Shown piece after piece: positions 35,539 to 42,326 of a stretch of 42,326 nt of DNA. Each line of letters begins with the position of its first letter. The stretch's first letter is position 1. Source of the DNA: Gemmatimonadota bacterium. GTDB lineage: Bacteria; Gemmatimonadota; Gemmatimonadetes; Gemmatimonadales; Gemmatimonadaceae. The translations under genes were made by a program, and so were the position numbers. Under the pieces are notes generated by a model. It searched no databases. It worked only from the letters and a program-made list of their open reading frames with translations, and was not told the DNA's origin. The stretch lies in assembly GCA_947457715.1 (NCBI GenBank), contig CANGXK010000001.1:1-42326 (forward strand), in the 5' to 3' direction.

Positions 35539-36204
35539 GTGTCGCCAGCGAAGAAGTCCGTCAAGAAGTCCGCGAAGAAATCCGTCAAGAAATCCGTGGC
35601 GGCGAAGCCCGCCGTGGCGAAGGCCGCCAAGCGCGTGAAGCCGCCCAAGTCGCCGTACTACGAAGTGCGTCGCTCCAAGATCCAGGGGCGTGGCGCGTTC
35701 GCGATCCTGCCGATTCGCAAGGGCAAGAAGATCGATGAGTACTGGGGGCAGCCGATCACGCACGAAGAGGCCGACCGTCGGTATGACGACAGTGAAGGAC
35801 GTCATCATACGTTCCTGTTCGTGCTCGACGATGACACGGTGCTCGACGCGCGATTCGGCGGGAACGACGCGCGCTTCATCAATCACTCGTGCGATCCGAA
35901 CTGCGAGACGGTGATCGAAGACGGCCACATCTGGATCAAGGCGATCAAGCCGATCAAGCCGGAGACGGAGCTGGTGTACGACTACCGGTTCGAGTGGCAG
36001 GACGAGTACGAGCCGGAAGACGTGCGCTATTACGCGTGCCGGTGTGGCGCGAAGAAATGCCGCGGGACGATTCTGCGTATTCCGGTGTACCTGCGCCCGA
36101 CGATCAAGAAGTGGCTGGCGGGCGACGATGTGCCGCTGCCGAAGAAGCCCCGGAAAGGCGCGAAGAAGGCCGTGAAGAAGGCGGCGAAGAAGGCGGTGCG
36201 CTGA
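35539..36204 (+). CDS. SET-domain lysine methyltransferase with histone-H1-like tails
   Basis: 221 residues, GTG 35539, 6 bases after the M16 partner. SET core about residues 38-180: GRGAFA (start of the S-adenosylmethionine site), RFINHSCDPNC (112-122), the catalytic-type Tyr in YDYRFEW (147-153) and a post-SET CRCGAKKC (167-174) that with Cys122 could bind zinc. Both ends are runs of Lys/Ala/Ser: KKSVKKSAKKSVKKSV near the N-terminus and KKAVKKAAKKAV at the C-terminus, like bacterial histone H1 homologues. Such tails suggest DNA binding. The substrate is unknown; it might be its own tails or a nucleoid protein. Confidence 0.92.
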   Translation: MSPAKKSVKKSAKKSVKKSVAAKPAVAKAAKRVKPPKSPYYEVRRSKIQGRGAFAILPIRKGKKIDEYWGQPITHEEADRRYDDSEGRHHTFLFVLDDDTVLDARFGGNDARFINHSCDPNCETVIEDGHIWIKAIKPIKPETELVYDYRFEWQDEYEPEDVRYYACRCGAKKCRGTILRIPVYLRPTIKKWLAGDDVPLPKKPRKGAKKAVKKAAKKAVR

Positions 36205-36761
36205 TGGCGATCGAACGGCAGGGACCGGGCAAGATCATCGGGACCCGCGGCTACACCGGGAAGGTGATCTCGATCGACATCGACACCGTGCGCTTTCCCG
36301 ACGGATCGACCGGCCAGTTGGAGATGGTGCGTCATCCCGGGGCGAGCGCAGTGGTGCCGCTGCTTGGTGACCTCGACCATGATCCCGAGGTGCTACTAAT
36401 CCGTCAGTATCGCTATGCGGCCGAGGGATACCTGTACGAGATCCCGGCCGGCCGCCTCGATGCGGGGGAGGAACCGCTCGCATGCGCACATCGTGAGCTG
36501 AAGGAGGAAACCGGATACACCGCTTCGCGTGTCGAACATCTGTTCACGATGTTCACGACCCCCGGCTTCACCGACGAGAAGATCCATCTCTTTATGGCAA
36601 CGGGGCTCGAGGCAGGCGAGTGGCAGCGGGAAGCGGACGAGTTCATGGAGTTGGCGCCAACCAAGCTGTCGCGGGCGCTGTCCATGATCGAGCAGGGCGA
36701 AATTCAGGATGCCAAGACGGCGCTCGCTCTGCTGTACACCGCTGGCTTTCGTCTCAACTGA
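36204..36761 (+). CDS. Nudix hydrolase, ADP-ribose pyrophosphatase-like
   Basis: 185 residues from ATG 36204, which shares one base with the SET stop (TGATG), so translation is coupled. The Nudix box is complete: GRLDAGEEPLACAHRELKEE with TGY following (from residue 83). The upstream strand LLIRQYRYAAEGYLYEIPAG fits ADP-ribose/NDP-sugar hydrolases. ADP-ribose is only one likely substrate. The open frame back to 35889 overlaps the SET gene and is not used. Confidence 0.94.
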   Translation: MAIERQGPGKIIGTRGYTGKVISIDIDTVRFPDGSTGQLEMVRHPGASAVVPLLGDLDHDPEVLLIRQYRYAAEGYLYEIPAGRLDAGEEPLACAHRELKEETGYTASRVEHLFTMFTTPGFTDEKIHLFMATGLEAGEWQREADEFMELAPTKLSRALSMIEQGEIQDAKTALALLYTAGFRLN

Positions 36762-37027
36762 TAGGATCTGTCCTCTTTTGCTGTCCTTTTTTGGAGACAT
36801 TCTGAACGAGGAAACGGAGTCCGGCGACATCGTGACGTGAGGGTGTTGCAGTATAAGTCATTGCCCCACAATGATTTGCATTGGGAGGTTCCATAAAGTT
36901 CCTTCCGGCACGCCCTATGCACTAAGTCCACGGTGTGTGACGACATGGTCTGCCGGATAGTCCGGCCATCTGGTCGAAGCACCGTGAGTCTTCGGGCTCT
37001 CGTCACCGCAGGCGGAGGACTCGATCC

Positions 37028-37672
37028 ATGGCCGAACTGGCTCGCACGAAACTGACTTCACAGCACACCCCCGCGGTGCCGGTGCGCGAGCATCTGCGCA
37101 GCCTCGAGGATGGAGATGTGGTGTCGGCGTTCCTCGGAGGCGAGGAACGCGCCTTCGAAGAGCTCGTCGACCGGTACCAAGGTCGGCTGCTGAACTTCGT
37201 TTACCGCACAATCGGTGACCGCGACCGCGCTGAAGACCTGGTGCAGGAAGTGTTCATCCGCGTGTACCGCCACATCGGCCGCTTCGACCGCTCGAAGAAG
37301 TTCTCCACGTGGATCTACACGATCGCGTCGAACCTGGCCAAGAACGAACTGCGGAACCGCTCGCGCAATCCGCTGGTGCTGTTCCAGACCATCAAAGCCA
37401 AGTTCGAGGACGAGGACCGGCCCCTTCAGTTCGAGGACGTGCATACGCGCCCCGACGACCTGTTTCGGAAGCGTCACCTGAGGGAGATGGTGGAGCAGTC
37501 GGTCGGTCAGCTGCCGGCGCATCACCGCGAGGTGTTCGTGCTGCGCGAGCTCGAAGGCAAGTCGTACGAAGAAATCGCCGAAATCACCGGCGTGAACCTC
37601 GGAACCGTGAAGTCGCGTCTCAACCGCGCGCGCACGGCGTTCGCCGACATTATCGCGCCGCTGGTCCGCTAG
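37028..37672 (+). CDS. ECF-type RNA polymerase sigma factor (sigma-70 family)
   Basis: 214 residues, ATG 37028 after a GGCGGAGGA ribosome-binding site. Region 2: FEELVDRYQGRLLNFVYRTI, then DLVQEVFIRVYRHIGRF and the DNA-melting stretch FSTWIYTIASNLAKNELRNR. Region 4 helix-turn-helix: LPAHHREVFVLRELEGKSYE and GVNLGTVKSRLNRAR. No region 3, as in group 4 sigma factors. The following zinc-finger anti-sigma gene is its likely partner. A strong hairpin lies between them. The 266-base upstream gap (36762-37027) contains a T-rich tandem word (CTGTCCT twice near 36768-36786) but no promoter I can name. Confidence 0.96.
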   Translation: MAELARTKLTSQHTPAVPVREHLRSLEDGDVVSAFLGGEERAFEELVDRYQGRLLNFVYRTIGDRDRAEDLVQEVFIRVYRHIGRFDRSKKFSTWIYTIASNLAKNELRNRSRNPLVLFQTIKAKFEDEDRPLQFEDVHTRPDDLFRKRHLREMVEQSVGQLPAHHREVFVLRELEGKSYEEIAEITGVNLGTVKSRLNRARTAFADIIAPLVR

Positions 37673-37685
37673 TCCAGGAAGTGCG

Positions 37686-37726
37686 GTGCACCCCCCTGCC
37701 CGGGATTTCCTTGGCGGGGGGTGTAC
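37686..37726 (+). terminator. Strong GC-rich hairpin between sigma and anti-sigma genes
   Basis: Bases 37686-37696 pair with 37716-37726 over 11 positions (one G-T wobble), including six C against six G. It begins 14 bases after the sigma stop. With only a short T-run after it, partial termination that lowers anti-sigma expression is one reading. Confidence 0.55.
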
Positions 37727-37858
37727 GTTTCCACAGTGGTTACGCGGTGGTTCCGGAGCGCGGAACCGCACTCGCGGCCACGGGTATCCTGCCGTGCGAT
37801 CGTCACACCGGCGGCTGCCGCTTCGGCGATGCCTTCTACACGGATCAACCGCGTACCG

Positions 37859-38434
37859 ATGGACTGCAAGAGCTTTCGAAAGCAGCACCTGGCCTACCTC
37901 GATGACACGATGCCGGGCGACGAGATGTCCGGCGCGCAGCATCACGTGATGATCTGCGACGGATGCGCCGCCCATGACACGCTGGTGCGTCGTTCACTGA
38001 TGGTGGCACGCAGTATTCCCACACTGGAGCCGAGCGCGGACTTTCAGGCGCGTCTTCGGGCCCGTCTGGCCGTGTGCCGGGATGAATGCCGCGACGAGCG
38101 CCGCGCGCTGACGGTCCGCACCGAGCTGCTCGAGGCGCCCCGATCGATTGGCGCTCGCCAGGCCCGCGTAGTGCTCGCCGTGGCGGCCAGTGCGATGCTC
38201 GGTGCGTTCGCCTGGCAGGGCTGGACCGATGCATCGGCTCCCGAACTGTCCATGCAGCCCGTGATCGCCTCACAGCCGGCGATGCCGACACCCATGTCGT
38301 ACATCACGCCCGAGTTGATGCAGGCTATGGCGACCGGCAATCCGGTGTGGCCGGCGGCCATGCTGATCGAAGACGCCCCGACGCACTTCGTGAGTACCGA
38401 CTTCACCCTGACGACCTTCTCCGATCGGCGCTGA
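37859..38434 (+). CDS. Zinc-finger (zf-HC2) anti-sigma factor, membrane-anchored
   Basis: 191 residues from ATG 37859. The N-terminal zinc-binding motif is H-x3-C-x2-C in HHVMICDGC, plus an early Cys (MDCKSF), as in the ZAS/zf-HC2 domain. A transmembrane helix follows at about 105-122 (ARVVLAVAASAMLGAFAW), and a short Met/Pro-rich extracytoplasmic domain ends the protein. Fits control of the preceding ECF sigma factor across the inner membrane. The open frame to 37721 upstream runs through the hairpin area and is not used. Confidence 0.9.
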   Translation: MDCKSFRKQHLAYLDDTMPGDEMSGAQHHVMICDGCAAHDTLVRRSLMVARSIPTLEPSADFQARLRARLAVCRDECRDERRALTVRTELLEAPRSIGARQARVVLAVAASAMLGAFAWQGWTDASAPELSMQPVIASQPAMPTPMSYITPELMQAMATGNPVWPAAMLIEDAPTHFVSTDFTLTTFSDRR

Positions 38435-38456
38435 CCGGAGTCTCCGCCGATCGGAG
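38419..38456 (+). terminator. 12-base-pair hairpin across the anti-sigma stop codon
   Basis: 38419-38430 (CTCCGATCGGCG) pairs perfectly with 38445-38456 around a 14-base loop that contains the TGA (38432-38434). It separates the sigma/anti-sigma unit from holA, whose ATG is 37 bases further on. No T-run. Confidence 0.5.
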
Positions 38457-38493
38457 TCCCTCCGGTTCGGCGGCAGTCCCTTATCTTGCTGGG

Positions 38494-39588
38494 ATGGCCA
38501 AGGAATCGTCGCCCCTCCGCGTCGTGCAGGCCGCGATCCAGTCGCGGAGCTTCGCGCCCGTGTACTACCTCCACGGCGACGATGACTATCTCAAAGACGG
38601 CGCGGTGCGTGATCTCCTCGACGCCGCGATCGACCCGAGCACGCGTGACTTCAACTGCGAAATCCGCCGTGCCAGCGACCTCGATGCCGAAGCGGTGAGC
38701 AGTCTGCTCGCGACGCCACCGATGCTGGCGGAACGCCGTGCGGTCGTCCTGCGCGATGTGACTACGCTCAAGAAGGCAGCGCGTCAGCAGCTCGACAAAT
38801 ATCTCAAGCGTCCAGCGAACGACACGCTGTTGCTGCTGCTGAGTCCCGCCGGTACAAAAGTCGACGCGGCGATCGCGGCGGCGTCCGAGGCGCTCGAGTT
38901 CGCGCCACTCACGCCTGAGCGCGTCCGGCGCTGGATTGCGCATCATGCGACCACGGTGCTGCATGTGCATATCGCCGAGGAGGCAGCGCAGCTCCTCCAG
39001 CAGGCGGTGGGCAACGATCTGCATCATCTCGCTTCCGAACTCGACAAGTGCGCGAGCTTTGCCCTCGGGGCGCAGCATGCTCCGGCGGCTGAGAGCGACG
39101 CGCGCGCGACGATCGACATGGACGCGGTGTCGGCGGTCGTGGGCATCCGACGCGGTGAAACGGTGACAGATCTGCTCGATGCGGTGGCCAGACAGGATGC
39201 CGCCGCCGCCGTGACGCTGGTCGCGCACGTGCTCGGTCAGCCGAAAGTGACGGCAGTGCAGGTGGTGATGATGCTGAGCACGCAGGCGTTTGCGCTGGCC
39301 TTCGGTCGCGCGCGACGTGATGCGGGCATTCCCACCAACCGCCTGCCGCAGGAGTTTTTCGCGTTCCTGAAGGAGACCGGCGGGTATCCCGGTCGGCCGT
39401 GGGGCGAGGCGGCATCGGCCTGGACGAAGGTGACGGAGCAGTGGAGCGCCTCCTCATGTGAGAAGGCGCTGGTCTTGTTGTTGGAGGCGGATATGGCGCT
39501 CAAGGACACGACGGTCTCGAATGCGGAGCAGATTCTGATGTCCCTCGTGCTCGGCCTCTGTGCGACCCGTCGCCGGAAGGCGGCCTGA
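38494..39588 (+). CDS. holA: DNA polymerase III delta subunit
   Basis: Clamp-loader subunit that opens the beta clamp (dnaN in this window). 364 residues from ATG 38494; the longer open frame from 38086 overlaps the anti-sigma gene. Family features: the opening PVYYLHGDDDYLKDGAVRDL, the AAA+-like fold without a working Walker A, and the C-terminal collar domain (ILMSLVLGL). Low overall conservation is normal for delta. TGATG overlap with the next gene. Confidence 0.9.
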   Translation: MAKESSPLRVVQAAIQSRSFAPVYYLHGDDDYLKDGAVRDLLDAAIDPSTRDFNCEIRRASDLDAEAVSSLLATPPMLAERRAVVLRDVTTLKKAARQQLDKYLKRPANDTLLLLLSPAGTKVDAAIAAASEALEFAPLTPERVRRWIAHHATTVLHVHIAEEAAQLLQQAVGNDLHHLASELDKCASFALGAQHAPAAESDARATIDMDAVSAVVGIRRGETVTDLLDAVARQDAAAAVTLVAHVLGQPKVTAVQVVMMLSTQAFALAFGRARRDAGIPTNRLPQEFFAFLKETGGYPGRPWGEAASAWTKVTEQWSASSCEKALVLLLEADMALKDTTVSNAEQILMSLVLGLCATRRRKAA

Positions 39589-40460
39589 TGCGACGCCTGC
39601 GCACGTGGGTCCGTACGACGACCGCGCTGGGTGGCGCGTCGATGCTCTTCTTGGCGACCGTCGCGTCGGCCCAAGTGATGCCGGCTGTCGAGCAGGCCAC
39701 CGCGCGCGCGCGGGCCATGGTGGACGGCGGTGACGGCGCCGGTGCGCGCACGCTGCTGGACTCCCTGGTCAACGCGGTGCCGGCGGGCACGTCGGATCTG
39801 GGCGAGGCGCTCTACTGGCGTGCGGTGTTGGCCGAACGCATCGGGGAAGCCGAGCGAGATTGGAAGCGCCTGATCATCGACGTGCCGCTGTCGCCGCGCG
39901 TGCCTGATGCGCTGGTGCGCCTGGGCGAGCTCGATATGCTGCGTGGACATCCGGCCGATGCGCGCGTGTATTTCACGCGACTGCTGCGCGATTTCCCCGG
40001 CGGTGCCTATCGCACGAAGGCGCTGCTCTGGATCACCCGCAGCCATTTCGACGAGCGCAATACGGCCGGTGGCTGCACGATGCTCGATTCACTGCGCGGC
40101 GTCGCGATTCCCGACGGAGAACTGCAGTTGCAGTCGGTCGAACTGCAGCGCCGGTGCATTGGTGCGGTGCTGGTGCCGCCGTCGCCGGTGCCGTCGCCGG
40201 TGCCGTCGCCGGTGCCGTCGCCGGTGCCGTCGTCGGCAGGACGCTACTCGGTGCAACTGGCGGCCTATGATACGCAGGCCGAAGCCGCCACCGCCGTGCG
40301 CCGGTTGTCGAAGCGTGGTCTCGACGCGCGCATCGACGGCGAGCAGAAGCCGTACCGCGTGCGGGTGGGTTACTACGCGACGCGCGCCGAGGCTGCGAAG
40401 GCGTTGAACCGGCTGAAGAAATCGGGGCAGGACGGATTCGTGGTGGAGCGCGCGCCGTGA
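39588..40460 (+). CDS. SPOR-domain periplasmic protein with TPR-like N-terminal part
   Basis: 290 residues, ATG 39588. A signal peptide (LGGASMLFLATVASAQ) leads to two or three helical repeat units resembling tetratricopeptides (ALYWRAVLAERIGEAERDW, ALVRLGELDMLRGHPADARV). Then comes a Pro/Val/Ser linker of PSPV repeats (about 197-212) and a C-terminal SPOR domain (YSVQLAAYDTQAEAATAVRR, about 216-290). SPOR domains bind peptidoglycan stripped of stem peptides at division sites. It overlaps mutS by 4 bases. Confidence 0.88.
   Translation: MRRLRTWVRTTTALGGASMLFLATVASAQVMPAVEQATARARAMVDGGDGAGARTLLDSLVNAVPAGTSDLGEALYWRAVLAERIGEAERDWKRLIIDVPLSPRVPDALVRLGELDMLRGHPADARVYFTRLLRDFPGGAYRTKALLWITRSHFDERNTAGGCTMLDSLRGVAIPDGELQLQSVELQRRCIGAVLVPPSPVPSPVPSPVPSPVPSSAGRYSVQLAAYDTQAEAATAVRRLSKRGLDARIDGEQKPYRVRVGYYATRAEAAKALNRLKKSGQDGFVVERAP
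40182..40232 (+). repeat. 12-base tandem repeat encoding a Pro/Ser/Val linker
   Basis: The unit GGTGCCGTCGCC is repeated about four times, each giving the residues V-P-S-P. It links the helical and SPOR parts of the protein and is likely to vary in number between strains. Confidence 0.8.
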
Positions 40461-42326
40461 GTGGTGTCGCGACCCCGCTGATGCAGCAGTATCGGGAGAT
40501 CAAGTCGCGGCATCAGGATGCGATTCTGTTCTTCCGGATGGGCGACTTCTACGAAATGTTCTACGACGACGCCGAAACGGCGTCGCGGGCGATCGGGCTC
40601 ACGCTCACGTCGCGCAACAATGGCGGCGCGGCGGAGGTGCCGCTGGCCGGCATTCCGGTGAAAGCGGCGGCGGAGTATCTGCGCCGCTTGGTCGGCCAGG
40701 GATTCCGCGTCGCGATCTGCGAGCAGGTCGAAGATCCGAAGCTCGCGAAGGGGATCGTGAAGCGCGAGGTGGTGGAGACGATCACCCCGGGCGCGGTGTT
40801 CGCCGACGATCTGCTCGATGGCGCGCGGGCGAACTACGTGTGCGCGATCGCGACGGGCCGCGACACGGCGCGTGATGGCGCGCGCGATCAGATCGGCATC
40901 GCGGCCGCCGACCTGTCCACGGGCGAGTGGCGTCTCTTTCTGGTGACGCCGATGGACGCGCCGGCCGTGCTGGCGCGGCTGGCGCCGCGCGAACTGCTGG
41001 TGGTGCGCGGTGCGTCGCATTCTGAGCTGGCGGCGGCGATGACAGCCGTGGACAACGTGTTGGTGACCGAGCGCGAAGGGTGGGAATTCGACGCGCAGTT
41101 GGCGGGCGATGAACTCGCCCGGCAGTTCGATGTCCGATCGCTGGAAGGATTCGGACTGGGCAGCGATGATGCCGGTGCGATCGGCGCCGCGGGTGCGCTG
41201 TTGCGCTACCTGCGCGAATTGCAGCCGGGCGGATTGCCGCACCTCGCACGTCCGGTGGTGGAGCGTCCCGGTGGGGTGATGCCGCTCGACGAGATGACGC
41301 GTCGCAATCTCGAGCTGGTGGAGTCGCTGCGCGGCGGCGAGCTGGCGGGCACCCTGCTGTCGGTGCTCGATCGCACGACCACGCCGATGGGGCAGCGCAT
41401 GCTGCGGCAATGGCTGCTGGCGCCGTTGCTCGACCGCGCCGCCATCGAGTTGCGTCTTGACGCGGTAACGGTGCTGGTGCGCGATCCCGTGGGGCGCGCC
41501 GGGGTGCGCGAGGCCCTCGATGGCGTGCGTGATGTGGAGCGTCTGGCGAGTAAGGCCGCGGCCGGCCGGGCAACGCCTCGTGAATTGCGCGCCCTTGGTG
41601 ATTCGCTGGCGCGCTTGCCGCAGCTGGCGCATGCCGTGCGCGCCGTGCTGGCGCACGCGATGCAGGGGAATTCAAGCGGCGGCCTGCTCACGGCGATGCT
41701 GGACGACTGGGATGACGGCCGTGACTGCGCCGAACGGCTCACCACGATGCTGGTGGAACGTCCGCCGCTGATGATCGGCGAGGAAGACACGATCGCGCCG
41801 GGGATGGACGCCGCTCTGGACGAGCTGCGCGCCCTGCGCGACGGGGGCAAGGATGCGATCGCGACGATCCAGTCACAGGAGCGCGCCCGCACCGGCATCC
41901 ACTCGCTCAAGGTGGGTTACAACCGCGTGTTCGGGTATTTCCTCGAGATCTCGAACGCGAACAAGCATCTGGTGCCCGACGATTATCAGCGGCGCCAAAC
42001 GCTGACCGGCGCCGAACGGTACGTGACGCCGGCGCTCAAGGAGTACGAGGAGAAGGTGCTGAGCGCGGCCGACCGCATCGAGACACGCGAGCGCGAACTG
42101 TTCGAAGCGTTGCGGCGTGACGCGGGGGCGGCGATCCGCCGGTGGCAGCAGGTGGCACGACGGGTGGCGACGATCGACGTGCTCACGGCGTTCGCTGAAG
42201 TGGCGGAGCGCGAACAGTACGCGCGTCCCGAGCTGAACGACGGCTTCGACATGGAGATCGTGGCGGGGCGCCATCCGGTGGTGGAGCGGATGATGGCGCG
42301 GGAGAAGTTCATCCCGAACGATCTGG
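40457..42326 (+). CDS. mutS: DNA mismatch repair protein MutS (3' part beyond window)
   Basis: Recognises mismatches and recruits MutL. The frame is open from GTG 40457, overlapping the SPOR gene stop as GTGA, to the right edge (623 codons seen). Domain I has the mismatch-reading motif GDFYEMF in FFRMGDFYEMFYDDAE near residue 30; the connector, lever (LLRYLRELQPGG, MPLDEMTRRNLELVESLRGG) and clamp (YNRVFGYFLEISNANKHLVP) follow. The ATPase domain has just begun (GRHPVVERM) when the window ends. Confidence 0.96.
   Translation, partial: MSGVATPLMQQYREIKSRHQDAILFFRMGDFYEMFYDDAETASRAIGLTLTSRNNGGAAEVPLAGIPVKAAAEYLRRLVGQGFRVAICEQVEDPKLAKGIVKREVVETITPGAVFADDLLDGARANYVCAIATGRDTARDGARDQIGIAAADLSTGEWRLFLVTPMDAPAVLARLAPRELLVVRGASHSELAAAMTAVDNVLVTEREGWEFDAQLAGDELARQFDVRSLEGFGLGSDDAGAIGAAGALLRYLRELQPGGLPHLARPVVERPGGVMPLDEMTRRNLELVESLRGGELAGTLLSVLDRTTTPMGQRMLRQWLLAPLLDRAAIELRLDAVTVLVRDPVGRAGVREALDGVRDVERLASKAAAGRATPRELRALGDSLARLPQLAHAVRAVLAHAMQGNSSGGLLTAMLDDWDDGRDCAERLTTMLVERPPLMIGEEDTIAPGMDAALDELRALRDGGKDAIATIQSQERARTGIHSLKVGYNRVFGYFLEISNANKHLVPDDYQRRQTLTGAERYVTPALKEYEEKVLSAADRIETRERELFEALRRDAGAAIRRWQQVARRVATIDVLTAFAEVAEREQYARPELNDGFDMEIVAGRHPVVERMMAREKFIPNDL

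Noticed and set aside
36762..37027. ECF-type autoregulatory promoter (GGAAAC...) upstream of the sigma gene
   Set aside because: A GGAAAC occurs near 36812 but I could not find a convincing -10 partner at the right spacing.

Overview
The window is GC-rich, densely packed bacterial chromosome. It looks like a Gemmatimonadota (Gemmatimonas-like) genome: a diderm with many lipoproteins and a long YidC with a periplasmic domain, a GWxTD-domain lipoprotein, frequent GTG starts, and long spurious antisense ORFs caused by high GC. The phylum is an inference from protein style; no 16S gene is present. I see no tRNA, CRISPR array, IS element or prophage. It is core housekeeping sequence with some unusual accessory genes, and it contains the replication-initiation locus.

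Region by region. 1-5190 (minus): transcription accessory protein Tex, then a SWIM zinc-finger/SNF2 helicase cut by the left edge. 5269-6883 (minus): two secreted proteins of unknown role; a UMF1-type MFS transporter runs the other way (6972-8339). 8340-8842 is a gene-free stretch dominated by a nested inverted repeat. 8843-13744 (minus): a small unknown protein, DNA polymerase I and a GWxTD lipoprotein. 13889-15429 (plus): a Ser/Thr kinase overlapping pyrE. 15552-16550 (minus): an AraC-type regulator. 16756-17198: RNase P RNA. 17243-18157: a lipoprotein.

18179-20940 (minus) holds dnaN and dnaA, with a likely oriC between them. Divergently from dnaA runs the classic rpmH-rnpA-yidD-yidC-mnmE cluster (21264-25089), which makes L34, the RNase P protein, two membrane-insertion factors and a tRNA-modification GTPase. 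A long palindrome separates mnmE from a convergent HExxH metalloprotease-like gene. Then come upp, a LOG-family nucleotide hydrolase, a beta-CASP metallo-hydrolase and a DUF218 protein.

30141-32585 (minus) carries a lipoprotein with Ig-like repeats and a leishmanolysin-like zinc protease domain. Directly after its stop codon, in the same frame, is a second, truncated copy of the catalytic domain. 32780-36761 (plus) is a tightly spaced run: an M16 peptidase pair (active plus HxxEH-less partner), a SET-domain methyltransferase flanked by lysine-rich histone-H1-like tails, and a Nudix hydrolase. 37028-38434 encodes an ECF sigma factor and a zinc-finger anti-sigma factor. 38494 to the right edge encodes DNA polymerase III delta (holA), a SPOR-domain protein and mutS (cut by the edge).

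The points most worth following are the leishmanolysin duplication with an in-frame UGA, the SET protein with histone-like tails, the palindromes at convergent gene ends, the absence of a standard start codon for the conserved N-termini of pyrE and rnpA, and the arrangement of DnaA boxes around dnaA.
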